From: JBBIRG01 sp964410965
Lineage (GTDB): Bacteria; CLD3; SB21; JBBIRG01
NCBI GenBank assembly: GCA_964410965.1
Contig: CAYPIY010000001.1
Coordinates: 62,001-126,000 of the forward strand
Direction of reading: 5' to 3'
Length of the DNA: 64,000 nt
Shown here: in pieces, positions 63,337 to 64,000 of the stretch
Layout: every line of letters begins with the position of its first letter
Position numbering within the stretch: the stretch's first letter is position 1
Made by a program: the position numbers and the translations under genes
The notes under the pieces: model-generated
What the model was told of the DNA's origin: nothing
Database searches by the model: none
Seen by the model: the letters and a program-made list of their open reading frames with translations, nothing else

Positions 63337-64000
63337 TCATGATTGTTCTCCGTTTTTGGCGGCAGGCTCGGCCGTGATTTCATGAGTAACCTCTTGAACG
63401 GCCGCATCACCGGCTTTACCGGATTCACCTGATGCCGGTCCAAAATCAAATTCCATCGTTTGTGCGAATTCCTTGTCTTCCCGGATGATGTCCTCGATTT
63501 CTTTCAGTTTTGGCAGTTCGGATATTGCGTTGAGGCCGAAATGTTCCAGAAACTGCTTGGTAGTGCCGAAAAGCAGCGGCCGTCCGGGTACGTCCTCCCG
63601 CCCGACAACCGTGACCAGGTTTTTCTCCATCAGCGAACGCAAGGTCCAGTCCGCGTTTACGCCCCGTATTTTTTCGATTTCCGACCGCGTGATCGGCTGT
63701 CGGTAAGCGATAATCGCCAGCACTTCCAGTGAGGACTGGGTTAATTTCCGGTCCGCTTTGGTTTTAAAAAGCCGGCTCAGCCATTTGTCATATTGCGGAA
63801 GTGTGGCGAACTGGTATCCTCCCGCGATTTTGATGATCCGGAACGACAACCCGCCGGTTTCATATTTCCTGTTCAGTCCGTCGATGACGCTCCCGATGAA
63901 AGCTCCGTTGATGCCTTCCCGCTGAATGCATTCCTGCAGACGATCGACAGGCAAGGGCTCAGTCGACGCGAAAATGATCGATTCGATGACTTTTTCCGTT
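63337..64000 (-). CDS. scpB: Segregation and condensation protein B ScpB (5' end outside window)
   Basis: Partner of ScpA and SMC in chromosome condensation. The frame stays open to base 64000 with TEKVIESIIFASTEPLPVDR, the usual N-terminal text of ScpB, so the start codon lies beyond the window; the visible TTG at 63954 is not the true start. Winged-helix domains follow: LEVLAIIAYRQPITRSEIEKIRG, VTVVGREDVPGRPLLFGTT and FLEHFGLNAISELP. The last ~45 residues are a polar tail rich in Ala and Glu. Confidence 0.95.
   Translation of the reverse strand, partial: TEKVIESIIFASTEPLPVDRLQECIQREGINGAFIGSVIDGLNRKYETGGLSFRIIKIAGGYQFATLPQYDKWLSRLFKTKADRKLTQSSLEVLAIIAYRQPITRSEIEKIRGVNADWTLRSLMEKNLVTVVGREDVPGRPLLFGTTKQFLEHFGLNAISELPKLKEIEDIIREDKEFAQTMEFDFGPASGESGKAGDAAVQEVTHEITAEPAAKNGEQS

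Noticed and set aside
1..64000. tRNA, rRNA, insertion sequences, prophage or genomic-island borders
   Set aside because: No tRNA-like cloverleaf, transposase, integrase or paired terminal repeats were found in the spacers or frames read.

Overview
The window reads as a stretch of chromosome from a Gram-negative bacterium of the Fibrobacterota-Chlorobiota-Bacteroidota (FCB) superphylum, most like an Ignavibacteria, Calditrichota, KSB1 or Marinimicrobia-type lineage. The outer membrane is indicated by apolipoprotein N-acyltransferase, several lipoproteins with lipoboxes, and a predicted beta-barrel. The lineage is suggested by four secreted proteins ending in the type IX secretion (Por) sorting domain with the typical NYPNPFNPSTT-like opening, by an S46 dipeptidyl-peptidase, and by a homocysteine methyltransferase/MTHFR fusion. 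This placement is inference from gene content; no rRNA, tRNA, CRISPR array, insertion sequence or prophage was seen. Genes are tightly packed, no gene-free stretch exceeds 300 bases, and ATG, GTG and TTG starts are all used.

Layout. 1-6614: end of pyruvate kinase, a DUF3592 membrane protein, a T9SS-tagged metalloprotease, the GTPase Der, and divergently an SMC/RecN-like coiled-coil protein with a damaged P-loop. 6694-12051: a lipoprotein, then a heat-shock block (two Hsp20 chaperones and ClpB). 12172-16529: secreted proteins (a cupredoxin, a three-repeat protein, a nuclease/phosphatase-fold protein) and a membrane flavodoxin-ferredoxin. 16798-22008: CDP-alcohol phosphatidyltransferase with inositol-phosphate synthase (probably inositol lipid synthesis), AroA, a Gfo/Idh/MocA oxidoreductase and an HD phosphohydrolase. 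22047-28177 (minus): lipoprotein, beta-barrel, CorC/CNNM protein, and an aldehyde dehydrogenase with a microcompartment-like tail. 28438-30743: two membrane proteins of unknown role.

46632 down to 30747 is one minus-strand run of twelve genes with almost no spacing: envelope proteins (Ig-like, FHA, TPR), mannose-1-phosphate guanylyltransferase, UvrC, the methionine/folate fusion, a UbiA-type prenyltransferase, a B12-binding radical SAM enzyme, DNA ligase and a subtilase. 46823-51039 (plus) is a second compact run: an unknown Cys-rich protein, YggS, a DivIVA-like protein, purine nucleoside phosphorylase, DUF2905 and an acidic unknown. 51002-64000 (minus) holds Lnt, arginine decarboxylase, Ppx/GppA, SixA, S46 peptidase, a lipoprotein, a DUF58 protein, cytidylate kinase, a pseudouridine synthase, a GrdB-like protein and the 5'-truncated scpB.

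Most of the window is housekeeping. The least ordinary items are the SMC-like protein with the degenerate P-loop, the aldehyde dehydrogenase tail, the GrdB-like protein without its redox motif, the exact 156-base repeats, the Cys cluster protein, and the terminator that abuts the aroA start codon.
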